A program made the position numbers and the translations under genes. A stretch of 64,000 nt of DNA from Ophioderma brevispina (lineage: Eukaryota; Echinodermata; Ophiuroidea; Amphilepidida; Ophiodermatidae): contig JAMKCH010078985.1 of assembly GCA_023653785.1 (NCBI GenBank), forward strand, positions 93,327 through 157,326. Direction: 5' to 3'. This document shows, in pieces, positions 22,528 through 33,885 of the stretch. Numbering within the stretch: position 1 is the first letter of the stretch; each line of letters opens with the position of its first letter. The notes under the pieces were generated by a model. It made no database searches, had not been told where the DNA came from, and saw nothing but the letters and a program-made list of their open reading frames with translations.

Positions 22528-23650
22528 CAGTGTGAGTCAATAAAAACCCTACATTCAGGAAAGATTTTTTCTTCAAAGGTTAAACGTTACTTTTTGCTTC
22601 AATGTTTGCTTTGGTTGTTTACTGAGATAAACAGGCTATAAGAAGATTTTTATTTGGTGTCTTTCGGACTTTGGGTTCAGAAACTATGTCAATTTTGCGG
22701 AGAGACCTAAAAATTCAGTTTGGCCGATTTTAGCCATGCAATGCGGAGAGACTGGCACCGACATATACCATAACACATTATAGCAAAGACAATTCACACA
22801 TGCAATTCAGATGGTATCGATTTTCTTCTCGACAAAAACATCGGTTTGAATAAAATGGTCTATTGTGTAACATAATTATAAGTAAAATATCTTCAAAAAA
22901 TTAAATTACCATTCCTCAATCATAAAGAGTCAGTCGAAAATCACTCCATATCAATGTCTCAGTTCATGAACATAATGAAACTGCTCAGAGATTTTTGTTT
23001 TACATCTCTAAGGTAATTATTTTGCACAAATACAGTATACTCAGGGTCCATAAATTGCAAGAAGAACTAAAGCTGAAGTTTTCTGTAAATAAATCGGAAT
23101 TAAAACTTAAAATTCAATATCGCACTGCTGTTTTTCAAGCGGAATACAAAACTTTTCTATAGGTTCACTCTTGCTCCCAAGTTTCGTTGTAGGTTAAAAC
23201 ACGAAAATCTTGCTGAACCAAAGTAAACTGTGGTCTTACACCAGCTATCTTGAATTTCTTATTTGGGAAATTGAACATTTTTTTACTTAGCATTTTCTTT
23301 TGTAATATCTGGGATATTATTTTATAAACCTTCAATTACTCTCCCACCTTATATTGTTTAACAATAATATGGTGTTAAATGTTTGTACTCAAATCACTGT
23401 TGAAGACCATGTTACTCTATGTAAACGAATGCATCTTTGTTTGGCTCAAAATCGGCCAAACAGGATTTTTACGTCTCTCAGCAAAATAGGCATAACTTCT
23501 TCCTCCAAAGTCCAAATGACACCAAATAAACGTTTTCTGAAAGCCTGTTTATCCCTCTTTATAACCAAAGCAAACATTTGAGCAAAAATAAATCTTAACT
23601 ATTTTAACTATTTTTTATTCTGAATATAGGGTTTTTATTGACTCACACTG
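22528..23650. mobile_element. 1123-bp TA-flanked element with long terminal inverted repeats
   Basis: Begins CAGTGTGAGTCAATAAAAACC after TA (22526-22527) and ends GGTTTTTATTGACTCACACTG before TA (23651-23652). Similarity of the two ends extends with gaps for about 220-240 bp (for example TTTGCTTTGGTTGTTTACTG and AGATAAACAGGCT at the left, their complements at about 23545-23575). It sits exactly inside repeat R1, whose uninterrupted form is at 7815-8200. Tc1/mariner-like, non-autonomous: I see no transposase motif in the remaining 650 bp. Confidence 0.85.
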
Positions 23651-23830
23651 TACAATTAAGGTTGGCCCATTTTTGATGGCCAAATAAAAATTTCTTTGTG
23701 TTATGTGTGCATTGATATAAGAATGCATTAATTTCTCCAATGCTGTGATAAGGAATTATATTTTGTAGTGGCAAAGGTAATTTTTTTGTTCAAATAACAA
23801 CGTTTGATGAAATAATTGCTCAATTGATCA
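23651..23830 (+). repeat. Dispersed repeat R1, copy 2, right part
   Basis: AAGGTTG.GGCCCATTTTTGATGG, TTGTGTTATGTGTGCATTGATATAA and GGCAAAGGTAA continue the alignment to 8041-8180. Confidence 0.65.
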
Positions 23831-23834
23831 GTGG

Positions 23835-24097
23835 ATGTACACCACACTACATTGACTCCAGCAAATAACAGCGCTAATGTTTACACTGCCCATCCATTTC
23901 AGGTGTTATCACCACCCGATTTAGATTGAGCTATTTCTTTCATCGTACGAAACACAAAAGTCATAAAAGAAAAGTTGTTTGGCAGACTGTGACCTTACAT
24001 CTTTGCGCAGGGTTATAACCCGTAACCCAATATCTATTCAATATAGCGCGTTTTTAGAAGAAATCTAAAGCCATTGGTATTCACCGCCCTATATGAC
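23835..24097 (+). repeat. Dispersed repeat R2, copy 1, left part
   Basis: Similar to 27000-27405: GACT.CAGCAAA.AAC, ACAAAA.TCATAAAAGAA, TTGCGCAGG.TATAACCC and CGCGTTT.AGAAG in the same order. It is interrupted at 24101 by the next element and resumes at 24967. Confidence 0.55.
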
Positions 24098-24100
24098 ATA

Positions 24101-24966
24101 CTACGTGAATAAAAAAAATGTGCAAGGGTTGCAGATGAACTTGACCTTGATAAAATCACTGAATCATAGATTTGTTGTTGTTTTAATAAAGCAAATATAA
24201 GATACTTCCAAATGTTGAAAAAATGAAAGAAAACGATTAAAAAATAAGCAGATATGACTAATTTTGTAAGCACACCTCTTTTTCCTCCATTCCAATGGGA
24301 TTTATACAGTTAAGCAAGATTACGTTAATGTACGATATACGGGGCATAGCATTATGAAAGTAATGATGACCCATGCTATTTTGTTTAAGTGATATGAATA
24401 GTCATGATCTCCTTCATTGATCTTCAAAAAGAATTTAATGTTCACACAAGATCTCACCCAATTAATCTTGATGTGTAAATGAAAAGGGTTTCAATACTAC
24501 TACTACTATTTATAGATACAAGCTATGCCAATAAGGAACTAAAGTCTTTGCAATATCCTAAACAATGGGAAGATCTTGTTTTCTTGCTCTGCAACAGGTG
24601 AATTGGTGTTTGGATTCGTCATATCAGTTGGCACATTGGTATAAATAAATTTATTGATTAATCCGTAGTTGAAATAATAAAAAAAATGTAGCATTAAGTT
24701 CACAAAGGCATCATGATATTGATATTGTATACATTCTCACAAACACAAGTTTAATGTGTGTAAATCCCATAGGAATGGCGAAAAAAGGGGTGTGTTTACA
24801 AAATTGGTCATATCTGGCTTATTTTTTAATCGATTTCTTTCATTTTTTCAACATTTGGAAGTATATTAGATGTGTTTTATAAAAACAACAACAAATCTAT
24901 GATATAGTGATTGCATTAAGGTCAAGATCATCTTTAATCCTTGCACATTTTTTTTGATTCACGTAG
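24101..24966. mobile_element. 866-bp TA-flanked element with about 200-bp terminal inverted repeats
   Basis: Left end CTACGTGAATAAAAAAAATG after TA; right end CATTTTTTTTGATTCACGTAG before TA. The arms (about 24101-24300 and 24765-24966) share CTTGACCTTGATAAAATCACT/complement, ACTTCCAAATGTTGAAAAA, and AAAATAAGC.GATATGAC. The empty site is suggested by repeat R2 copy 2 near 27400. No coding capacity. Confidence 0.8.
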
Positions 24967-25491
24967 TATAGGTAAACTGGTGCCGATCACGTATGAGATT
25001 ATTTAACCGTGTTTTATATTTTATAGTAATCTCAGCAATGTACGATACCATATTGCATTTCTTGCATATTGGTTGCTGGATACCATTCACCTTTGTTTTC
25101 TTCGAACACATGGTGAATTGAATAGAAATGAGGTTCAGCAATAAGTTATAGGGTCTCGGTTTTACACAAGATGTTAGGTCTCAGCTTGCCAAACAACATT
25201 TCATTCATGAATTTTGTTAATCTTCGTTTATTTTCCAATAAATGACGAAATATGGTCAAAGTTCATTGAACTCGCAGTTTATAAGCTCAAGGTTTATTCG
25301 TGAACTAGGAGAGCTCAGTCTAAATCGAGTCTGTGGTAACACCTGTAATCTTTTCAAATGCATGCATGAGTAATAACAATGGCTCTGAAATTTCCAGATG
25401 GAAAAAAGAATCAAGTACTTTATCTTTGCATACCGGATGAATATCATTTTCCTCATTATTTGCTAGTGCCGAGGTAGTGCGATATATATAA

Positions 25492-26302
25492 AACACAAAA
25501 TCAAAAGTAAGTTTCCCCCCAAAAGAACCTACAATAATTTCCAGGATATCCGTTTTTTAAAGATGAAACATAGTAAAGTTTATAGCTATGGTTGTTAGGA
25601 AGCGGTGTTGTGAAAATGAGAGGAATCCCTTACTTCACGGCTGAATGAGCACAAATTAAACACGAAATGAGGCCTTTTGAAAAATTGCAAAGAGTGGTTT
25701 CATGTCCATATTTCACTGTGCTACAACATGTAATGGAATTCAGATTAAAATCCCCGCCAAGGTTGCACCAGCATGTCACTTTTCTTTTGAAATCATTATA
25801 CTCGGTCACCTGGTCAGGTATAAAGTGATGAATGCATCCATTCATGGGATACTGGGAGCATTCATAAGATTATGAATGGTGAAACACATGTCAATACAAA
25901 AGGACCTGTTATCAAAAATGTAGGCCTATACAACCAATAATTCCTGACCACAACACTCACTTGCAATTCACCAACCACAAAGCATAAAGTATAAAGATGG
26001 TAAATTTAAGTCCAAACTGGGATGGCAATAATTAATCATACCCAGGTTATCTGACCAGGATAGGGCAATTGCAATTAGCCTGTTGGAAGCTGGCACGCCT
26101 GTCATCATGATTGACGTTTTTGCAATTTTTAAAAAGGCCTCATTTTTTCTTTAATTTGTGCTCATGCAGCCGTGAAGTAACCGATTCTTCTCATTTTCAC
26201 AACACCGCTTCCTAACAGCTATAGCATCCGTTAAAAAACGGATATCCTGGAAATTATAGTAGGTTCTTTTGGGGGGGGGAACTTACTTTTGATTTTGTGC
26301 TT
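25492..26302. mobile_element. About 810-bp element with about 190-bp terminal inverted repeats
   Basis: The left arm (ACAAAATCAAAAGTAAGTT, ATTTCCAGGATATCCGTTTT, AGGAAGCGGTGTTGTGAAAA, CGGCTG.ATGAGCACAAATTA) has its complement at 26115-26302. Inside there is no protein motif. I cannot identify a target-site duplication, so the superfamily is open (foldback or hAT-like are possible). Confidence 0.75.
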
Positions 26303-26717
26303 ACATCCACTGGTTACAGGGGAAGAAATTAAATGACATTTTATTAATTTTGAAGAAAATGTGTGACATTTATGATTGGCATACCTAATAAATATTAAGT
26401 ATAATATTTATTAGTATTTATGATGGCAAAGGTTTTTACCTCGCCGAGGTATGTAATCAAAAGGAAAAAAATCATTTGATCCAATGGCCTACATTAAAAT
26501 TGACCATATCCATAAAACTGGATCGATAGACTATGGAGCATGTCCATCTATGCTATTGTTTTGCTGTCCCCATCAGGGTGCTAGGGAAAACCAAGTGTAA
26601 TAATAAATTATTAAGTTCATATAACCGTCTGTTCCCGCATACAAAACTGGCACATTTTCTTGAAAATGAATAAAATGTCACTTCAATTTCATTTCCCATA
26701 ATATCAGTGACCAAGGA

Positions 26718-26996
26718 CAGGGGCGTACCCAGACTCGGGGCAGAAACTTTCCCCCTTCACTTTCTCTTCCCTCTTTCTTTTCCTCTTCTTCCCTCTTTCC
26801 CTCTTCTTTTCCCCTTTCTTCTTCTCTTTTCCTTTCTCTTTTTCCCATTTTTTCTTCTCTTTCCCTCTTTTTCTTTCTCTTTTTCTCTTCGTTCTCCCTT
26901 TTTTCCTTCCCATTTTTTGGCTCCCCTTCCCGATTTTTTTGTGTCGGGGGGGGGGGGGCAGCTTGCCCCCCGGCCCCCCACTGGTTGCACCACTGC
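26718..26996. mobile_element. Possible short element with CAGGGGCGTACCCAG / CTGGTTGCACCACTG ends
   Basis: The left end CAGGGGCGTACCCAG and the complement of the right end, CAGTGGTGCAACCAGT, are similar. Flanks CCAAGGA and CCAATGGA could be an imperfect 7-8-bp duplication, as in hAT elements. The core is a CT-rich tract (26745-26932) and a G run at 26946-26960; open frames over it are compositional. Confidence 0.4.
26745..26932 (+). repeat. Polypyrimidine tract
   Basis: About 190 bases almost entirely C and T (CTTTT/CCCTCTTT units), with the resulting Ser/Phe/Pro and Lys/Glu open frames on both strands. Not coding. Confidence 0.85.
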
Positions 26997-27420
26997 CAAT
27001 GGATCCACTGGACTTCAGCAAACAACGGGGCTAAAGATATTCACTTTCCGGCCCGGTATGCGGTGGAGAAAAGCACTTCAGATTCCTTTTCATCTGGGAG
27101 TGCAGAACCATTGTTATATAGTCTCGTAGTTGAAAAGATTTCAGGTGTACATCACCGCTTTGATTTAAACTGTGTATTTTTTCATGACGTAAGCTCAAAA
27201 GTACTTATCCTCATTCACAAATAAATAAATCTTGAGCTTCTATAGTGCGTAGACGAACAAAAATCATAAAAGAATATTGCTGGGCAAGCTTTTTACCTAT
27301 AATAACTTTGTGCAGAACCAAAACCCATAACTTATTGCTTAACTTCATTTCTATACAATTTACCGCGTTTCAGAAGCAAACTTTGTGTCAACGACCTATA
27401 TTATAATGCAAACTGGTTAG
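26997..27420 (+). repeat. Dispersed repeat R2, copy 2
   Basis: Aligns in order with 23835-24097 and continues through GACCTATATTATAATGCAAACTGG, which corresponds to the junction created by the 24101-24966 insertion (CCCTATATGACA and TAGGTAAACTGG). Confidence 0.5.
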
Positions 27421-28151
27421 TTTTTGTGAAAGAGGACGGGCATTTTGTTACTCAACCCGAATCGTGAAGGTGATAACACCTGGCTATTACAATGGCTCCC
27501 ATACCGGCCCATTGTAATATCTTTAGCTCATGATTTGCTGAATTCTATCCATTGGTCACTGATATTGCCAGTTTTGTATGCGGGAACAGACGGTTATATG
27601 ATTTTAATAATTTATTGTGAATTTACACTTGGTTTTCCCGTAGCCCCCTGATGGGGACAACAGAACTTGTTATACAGTTAGTTATTTGGTCTACGCCCAT
27701 AGTCTACGATTTCTTCGTTACGTTCCTGTGCATGAAACATGCTTAAACCACACTGACCCGTATCTCCATAATACAATGAGTTAGCACACCCTACACTTTA
27801 AATTCTTGTTTTTCTTCCACAACGTCCAAACTAAAGATTCAAACAACTCGGATCTGTGGCAACACATACTGTGACGTATTTGAAAGTGAAAACGATTCTG
27901 TAATGTGTAAGAGAAATGTAGCAATCACATGAGGTTCGATTCTAACATTTTCACAATCACAAAATATTTTAAATGCCGTGCAATTTTCCCGTTTATAATC
28001 GAAATACTGTATGTTTCTTAAATATATTCCAATAATGCCAAATCGTGATTTTTTTATTGATAAACAATGCTTAAGAAACTGAAATTAAATATTATTTTTG
28101 CACCTTGATTTCGTACATGTTATTCATGGCGAGGTCCTTTTATTTCATTAA

Positions 28152-28393
28152 AGGCACTATCAGTGATCCTCCAAAAAGAATATTCATTTACAAGAGTAGT
28201 CTAAAAGTGAAGGATAAGTCTATATTATTCGCAAACGCTAGGTTTTTCCAAATGCAAATTATTAAGTAGCTCCTAGACCTAGTATGACTTGCAGGTATGT
28301 TAAGATAGTTATACTTGTTACAGACATACAAAAATCTGATTTTTGATTATTTTTTTCTCGATTTTCTAATTTGGCAAATCACTGATAGTGCCT
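28152..28393. mobile_element. 242-bp TTAA-flanked MITE (piggyBac or Kolobok type)
   Basis: TTAA at 28148-28151, then AGGCACTATCAGTGATCC; at the other end AAATCACTGATAGTGCCT then TTAA at 28394-28397. Perfect 16-bp terminal inverted repeats with an exact TTAA duplication. No coding capacity. Confidence 0.85.
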
Positions 28394-28399
28394 TTAATA

Positions 28400-29640
28400 C
28401 TGTTACAATTGAGCGGCTTCATATACAGATACATCTTGGAAAAAAAAGGTCGGCCATGAAATCCCAGACAGTTATGTATACAGTATGGGTATTGTCAAAT
28501 TGGCACGGAGTTCAGGGTTTCCAAGATTTTACCTCAGGCTATAGCTAAATTTTAAAGGGTAGGTGTTGGTGATTCCTCCCTAAAAATGATAGGTTTTGTG
28601 TGAAATTACCAGTTTATCTTTGAGTTTTACAAATATTTGAATCACAACGTTTACATCAACTTTAATTTGTTATGGCATTGAATTTAGCAACAGTATTACA
28701 AAGACTGTCGTTGAGGAGCGAACATATCAAGAGTGAATGAGATGCTGAGGGCAATCTTATTTGTGTGCGCGCCAGTTGTTAACATGCAGGAGGAAGGAGC
28801 TGAACTTTTTCAAGGTGTTTTGGTTGGGTTGAATGCTTTTCTATAGGAAATTGCGTGAAATAAATGATATGTAGGGTTTGTTTCATTTTTATTTTTTTAG
28901 AGGAGCTGAGATGCAACAATAGGTAAACACGCCCTGCTGTTAATGGCCCGCTCCCTTTACCGGATGTATTTCTCTTTAACAGATCATGCTTTTGAGATAA
29001 ACTAGAGAAATATCACCAATTTGAACAGCACATTTAGCTTGACATCTTATGAACTATATCAATACGTCATGGCACGTGTTTTGGTAATGTAGTGGCACTG
29101 ACTTATACTCGTTAGATCTCATCAGTCATCATTGATACGACTCCCCTGTGGTCACTATGAGTTGATATGTGCAATGCAGTGACAGTCGTTCGCTTTTGAA
29201 TTGTTGTAATAGCTAGTACATGGAATGCATTTGAATGCGTATCTTTTGCAAAGAATTTATATTAACGCAGATTCTTTTCATGGCGACGGTTAGTGTATCA
29301 AAAAAAAAAAAAAAATGGAAAATTGAGCAAGTAGAAATCGACCTACCTGAACAGTGAAATACAATCGCTTTTTACCACACATGCGAATCTGTTTGGTTGA
29401 TTTATCAAGACCCTATGAAACTTATATACAAAATGGTGATTTTGAAAACCGGGGAATGGATACATTTATGTATCTGGGTACTAAAAACATACTTCTCACA
29501 GTCCAAAGTTTGTTAGTTACCAAAGCTGCCTTTCCACTAGTTCGTGGCCGTGTGTAAGGGAACTGGTTCCCGTGGCCTTTCGGTTTTTCTAATTTTTGGA
29601 TTCCATATACATTAACCACTTTATCAAAAATCGATGTCCA
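28400..29640. other. Intergenic or intronic sequence, nothing recognised
   Basis: No repeat partner or convincing exon seen. A 14-base A run lies near 29302. Confidence 0.4.
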
Positions 29641-30790
29641 ATTTTTCTGAGCATTTACTAATATATTAGTTATGCAAATGAATACGACGTCATTAAAAAA
29701 TATCGTAGGAAACGATCAAGTACCATGAAGGTTTCACTGAAAATGTCGAATATATTCCTTTGACCAGTACAAACGCCTATCTGCGTTTCCACCTTGTTAG
29801 CGTCTTCAAATTGAAAATGGCGGGCAAAACGGGCGCATTTGAAGTTACAACCTTAAAATTATCATATTAAAGTATATATATTTGGTTATACCATCCAAAA
29901 TGTGTATATTAAGTGTAGATTATTTCCTTGACCATTAGAACTCGTGTTTGGCGTTTCCGTTTGATACAATGGAGAAATCCCAATGGGCGACCAATACTCT
30001 GCTGTTTCAGACTTTTCAAAAGCTACAATTCCCATATGTCTGTATTATTTAGTTATGTATCATCCAGAAATTGTTTGTAAAGGTATAAATTGGGGTATGC
30101 AGACATGTTTTGATCACCAGATATTTATTAATATTACTTTATTTGTTTATCAGTCTTAAATTTCAAGATGTTGGTCCCAAGTGAAAACAGGTACATGTCA
30201 ATTTTAGAAGGTTTAAAGAGAACTTAAACGGAAGGGATAATTGCCATAATTTTTCATTGAAGTATGTTAACAAACCAAAATATACTAGACATATTTCTAA
30301 TTTTAAGGTTGTATTGTTTCATATTAAAATTCGTACGTTTATGGTGATTTCTGGATAATATTAACTAAATATATCCAGATGGTAAATTGTCCATTTTAAC
30401 GAATTGAAGACGTCCCATATTGGCTGTCTCTTGGATTAAGGCAAGATGATATTAATATATGCCTGACAAGAGTTTACGATGCCTTTAAAATAAAATACCA
30501 TGGTTTCTTCACACACATTATATCTAGTCAAAGTGTGTATTTATTCAAAAATTTTGCCATTTTGATGGAACTTTTGGAGACATTTTGGTACCCATCCTGG
30601 ATCTGAATCAAGCTAATGCTTGATAAGAGTTACTGATTACTCGTGAAAATATATGTTGGTGTTTCTTCCTCATATTAATGATTATTTTGGCCAATATGCG
30701 CATTTTTAATTTTTTCATTTTTGGACGCCATCTTGAGTAATGCTGGAATGCTGCATGTTTTCATTGGTTTTAACATTTGACTGCGGTATA
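29640..30790 (+). repeat. Degenerate tandem array, roughly 140-170-bp units
   Basis: Recurring cores of the type AAATGGCGG, CAATGGGCGACC, CCATATTGGCTG, GCCATTTTGATGG and GGACGCCATCTTGAG occur near 29815, 29975, 30415, 30556 and 30723, separated by TTTCCTTGACC.GTA, ATCCAGA and GTTTC.TCA motifs. It resembles the arrays at 1540-1890 and 4800-5480 but is older. Confidence 0.45.
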
Positions 30791-31027
30791 GAATGATAAA
30801 AGGAAACTATAAACGGTTGATTTGATTGTGTACTGGTGTATTTAATTTTGAAATATTACGTCATACTAAATTGCATGTAAAATGGTGAACACACACTCGA
30901 AATAATTGGCACATCTTTTTTTGTTCATCTATCATATGACAGTCCTGCAGCGAACGAAATAACTTCAAAGCCCACGGGCTCACCATGCCACCGACTACTA
31001 TTTAATATATCAGCAGAAAAATGCGAC

Positions 31028-31225
31028 TTAGAACCTTTTTGTCCTCTAGGATTATATGGAACCCTCAAGAATGGAACCCTTAGAAATGGTTCTTACAAAT
31101 CTGAGAACCCAAAAGGTTCCAAACAGAACCATAAAAGTTGCTGTACAGCATTTAAAGAACTCCTTTTTGGTTCTTTGAAAAAACCTTACAGGTTCCCTAT
31201 AGAGGACAAGTTTAGAACCTCTCTT
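31028..31225. mobile_element. About 200-bp inverted-repeat element rich in GGTTCTT/AAGAACC
   Basis: AGAACCTTTTTGTCCTCTAGG near 31030 is the approximate complement of CTATAGAGGACAAGTTTAGAACC near 31197. The interior repeats GAACC and GGTTC words (AAGGTTCC, TTTTTGGTTC), so the whole unit can fold back on itself. Confidence 0.6.
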
Positions 31226-31329
31226 GCCCTTTTTTTCTGAAAGGCGGTGTCATTCCTGGGCTATTCCTAAAACGATTTTTTGCCCGAGTAAAGTTTCCAT
31301 AAAAGAATGTCCATCTTAAGGATCAGCTG

Positions 31330-31460
31330 GAAATGTTTCTTTGGTAAAAAAAATGTGATTTAAAAAAAAATTGTATAGGACCAAATACGAAATTCAGCCT
31401 ATGTTTTATATCGAAATACAAGCAAATCAAAATCACCTTTTTCTCTCGAAACATTTCTGT
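31330..31460 (-). repeat. Dispersed repeat, inverse copy of 18290-18420
   Basis: The complement of this stretch matches 18290-18420 (GATTTTGATTTGCTTG, GATATAAAACATAGGC, TATTTGGTCCTATAC). The 88-codon minus-strand frame beginning at 31665 overlaps it and is not supported as a gene. Confidence 0.5.
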
Positions 31461-32359
31461 CTCTAGCCAAATAACAGCGTGTGCCCCATAAAATGCAACA
31501 CTTGGTGACAGTCGCCATAGGTGTTTGAAAAAATCCTACCACTGCTTGTTCTTTGTTGTAAGGTACGATAGGAGTGTTAGCTACTGGCCTTGAAAAGTTC
31601 ATAGAGGAAGAGTCAATATTTGTTAAAGATATGGCCCCAGAAATAAAGCAACCCGCAAGACCCATTTTTTCATTTGAGTACTATATTGCGTGCAGAACCC
31701 CAATATGAATATAGATCCCCCCCATTTTATTTTTTCAAATGAGTGGTGCTTACAACAAATCTTACCATATGAATGAACAGCTAAAACAATTTTAAGACAC
31801 TCAGATAAATTGGGAAAATAATAACTATTATCAACGAACACCTCGTCTTGTCCCAATTAGAACAACATTGGAATTGAGCTATCATCATCATATTTTGGTG
31901 ACAGAAATCAGAACGAGATTGTTCGAATCCAAACTCAATGACGATGACATAACTGACATTGTTTATTGAGTTTTTTGTTGAAAACTTATGTTATCCTTTC
32001 ATGAGCTCGGATGTAACAAGCAAGTTGCCACCCAACGCTTTGAAAATTTTACGTGGAGTTTTGTCGATGAACTTCGTCCATAGTTGTATCTTTATAGTCT
32101 CGGAATGTATCTTATCACCAAATAAATCACGGTTTTTTTCATTAGCAGTATCATTATCAGTTTAATATAATAATTATGTAAATGCAGTTTTTTTGAGGTT
32201 TTCTGCAAGAAATTTGGGCATTAAATGTTGAGGGCAATCAAATTGTTTGGCCATTTCCTGTTTCTTCAGTAACCACCCTTGTTGTTTCCATCTTCTCATG
32301 TTGGTAATGGGTCCTTCGGATTATTTGATTGCTATGGTGCATTATTGATTCTATCGTCT

Positions 32360-32512
32360 ATGAATTTCCATTTTCATATATATATATCTATATAAGTATA
32401 TATATATATATTATATATATATATAGATATATATATTATATATATATATATAGATATACTATATATAATATATAATAGATATCTAGAGATATATATATAT
32501 ATATATATTTAT
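32360..32512 (+). repeat. TA-rich microsatellite
   Basis: About 150 bases of TA and ATATAG/ATATCTA repeats. Self-complementary; likely unstable. Confidence 0.9.
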
Positions 32513-32513
32513 C

Positions 32514-32897
32514 TTATCTCGGCATTTTTTCAATCAGTATTGTGCCAAAGTCCGATAATTTTAAAGTGAGAGACTGTAATATGACAGCTGTGTGTGTAGT
32601 GTGTTTATGCATATGTCCATTTCTGATTTCAGGAGAGTGCCGGAAGGGAAAAAACCGTGAATCCTGAAATTTTATTCTGGCAGCCCCCTTTACCAAAATT
32701 GTCAAAACATATAAATATACAAGCGCCGCCTCGTTGGAAAGCAGCAGAACGTTGATAAGCCCAAAGGAAAGCACAATGACCTGGATAGGACGACTAACGG
32801 CATTGACAGTTGATACCCGACGGGCTTCGGCATGTTCTCCTTTGCCGGAAAAGGTAAACAGCTCAAACGAAAAGTGGTTCAGGTTTCTCATTAGCAA
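32514..32897 (-). CDS. Unassigned 127-codon minus-strand ORF
   Basis: Starts at ATG 32897 and runs to 32514. The middle contains a hydrophobic stretch (PIQVIVLSFGLINVLLLSNE, then LVYLYVLTIL) that could span a membrane. The underlying DNA (32640-32860) is less AT-rich than its flanks and is also largely open on the plus strand, so either strand or neither may be coding. No family recognised; no splice sites support this strand. Confidence 0.2.
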   Translation of the reverse strand: MLMRNLNHFSFELFTFSGKGEHAEARRVSTVNAVSRPIQVIVLSFGLINVLLLSNEAALVYLYVLTILVKGAARIKFQDSRFFPFRHSPEIRNGHMHKHTTHTAVILQSLTLKLSDFGTILIEKMPR

Positions 32898-33198
32898 ATA
32901 ATAAAATTAAGCAAAAACCTTTGCTGATTTATTTGTGTGTGTATACCAGAGAGCAGACGAGGTGTGAAATGCAAGGAAAATGTGAAAGGCATGCACGGTG
33001 CCAAGCAAAGAATTGAGAATCTCCTGCGTGATTCACGACCATGCCGTCTGCAAACGCATTATTGTCCAACGCTTGGATTAGTATTCTTAACTGAACTTTT
33101 AGTGAATATTTTCCCTGATTAATAATTTGTGTACAACGCCGATTCGTCCGCATGACGGTTTGTTTCCAGGAGTTTTTAATCAATTTTGGACTACTAAG

Positions 33199-33282
33199 GT
33201 ATACCCTTTGTGTGGGACATGCATGTGAAAGTTACCGGTGAGGAAATTTTCGCACAACTTCGGGACTACAGATATAAACTAG
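33199..33282 (+). CDS. Candidate 84-nt internal exon (gene 2)
   Basis: Sits between an acceptor (ggactactaag, AG at 33197-33198) and a strong donor (ctag, then gtaagt, GT at 33283), phase 1 in and out. It encodes IPFVWDMHVKVTGEEIFAQL followed by RDYRYKL, a well-mixed protein-like sequence with no codon bias towards repeats. Phase allows joining to the exon at 53905 (carried G plus GA gives Gly). Family not recognised. A possible upstream partner ends at 32853 (tttgccggaaaag, then gtaaac), but it has an in-frame TGA. Confidence 0.45.
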
Positions 33283-33474
33283 GTAAGTGTCCGATTTGCT
33301 TTTTTGTAATTAAACTTGTTATAACTTTGGCAATTTCTCTTTATCCTTGTAATTTCTTGTAATTTGGCGCTGTTATCTGAGCACTGAGAAAATAGGTAAA
33401 GCCAGTGGTCAATAATTTTTTTTTTTATATTTTTGGATTTAACGTTCGGGAGGGGAAAGCCGTAGCGTGTATAA

Positions 33475-33885
33475 TAAAATTAGATTGCGCCCCACTGTAA
33501 AATAATGTTGACAATTTTGGACAAACTTGTGTTTAGACTTAACTCTTAAGTGACCGGGGGGTCACTTAAGTGACCCTCCCCTCAAATTTGTTTTCGCGGT
33601 GGCCGCTTTACGCATGGAATTTTTTTCGTGGAATTTTTTGTAACTGTCTGACTTTAAAATTTGTATTTTGAAAGCCGTATTTTTTTAAAATAAACTTATA
33701 TATTGCGCTACACTGTAAAAATAGTTTTGACAATTTTGGACAAACTTTTAGACTTAACACTTAAGAGACCAATGGTGCCTATGGACTCCCAAAATTTGAT
33801 TTCGTGGTGGCATGGGATTTTTCCGTCGAAATTTTTTGTAATTGTCCGATTTTTTAATGCGCTTCATACCCCAAAAAATAAAGAA
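33475..33885 (+). repeat. Two-copy tandem duplication, about 218-bp period
   Basis: TTGCGCCCCACTGTAAAATA.TGTTGACAATTTTGGACAAAC near 33486 recurs as TTGCGCTACACTGTAAAAATAGTTTTGACAATTTTGGACAAAC near 33704, followed in both by TTAGACTTAAC.CTTAAG, a CGTGGTGG segment and GAAATTTTTTGTAA.TGTC.G. Confidence 0.7.

Larger units (their letters stand above)
26500..27715. mobile_element. Inverted-repeat element with composite interior
   Basis: The complement of 26500-26710 (GTCCCCATCAGGGTGCTAGG, AACCAAGTGTAA, TATAACCGTCTGTTCCCGC, ATACAAAACTGGC) lies at 27550-27715. The interior holds a polypyrimidine tract, a poly-G run and a copy of repeat R2. No transposase is visible. Confidence 0.65.

Noticed and set aside
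26678..27129. Overlapping 83-140-codon frames on both strands
   Set aside because: Produced by the polypyrimidine tract.
28900..28921. Possible 22-nt microexon after a long T-rich acceptor
   Set aside because: Good splice signals but no reading frame or partner exon can be tested at this length.
31399..31856. Minus-strand frames of 77-88 codons
   Set aside because: Overlap a dispersed repeat, with no splice signals or recognisable motif.
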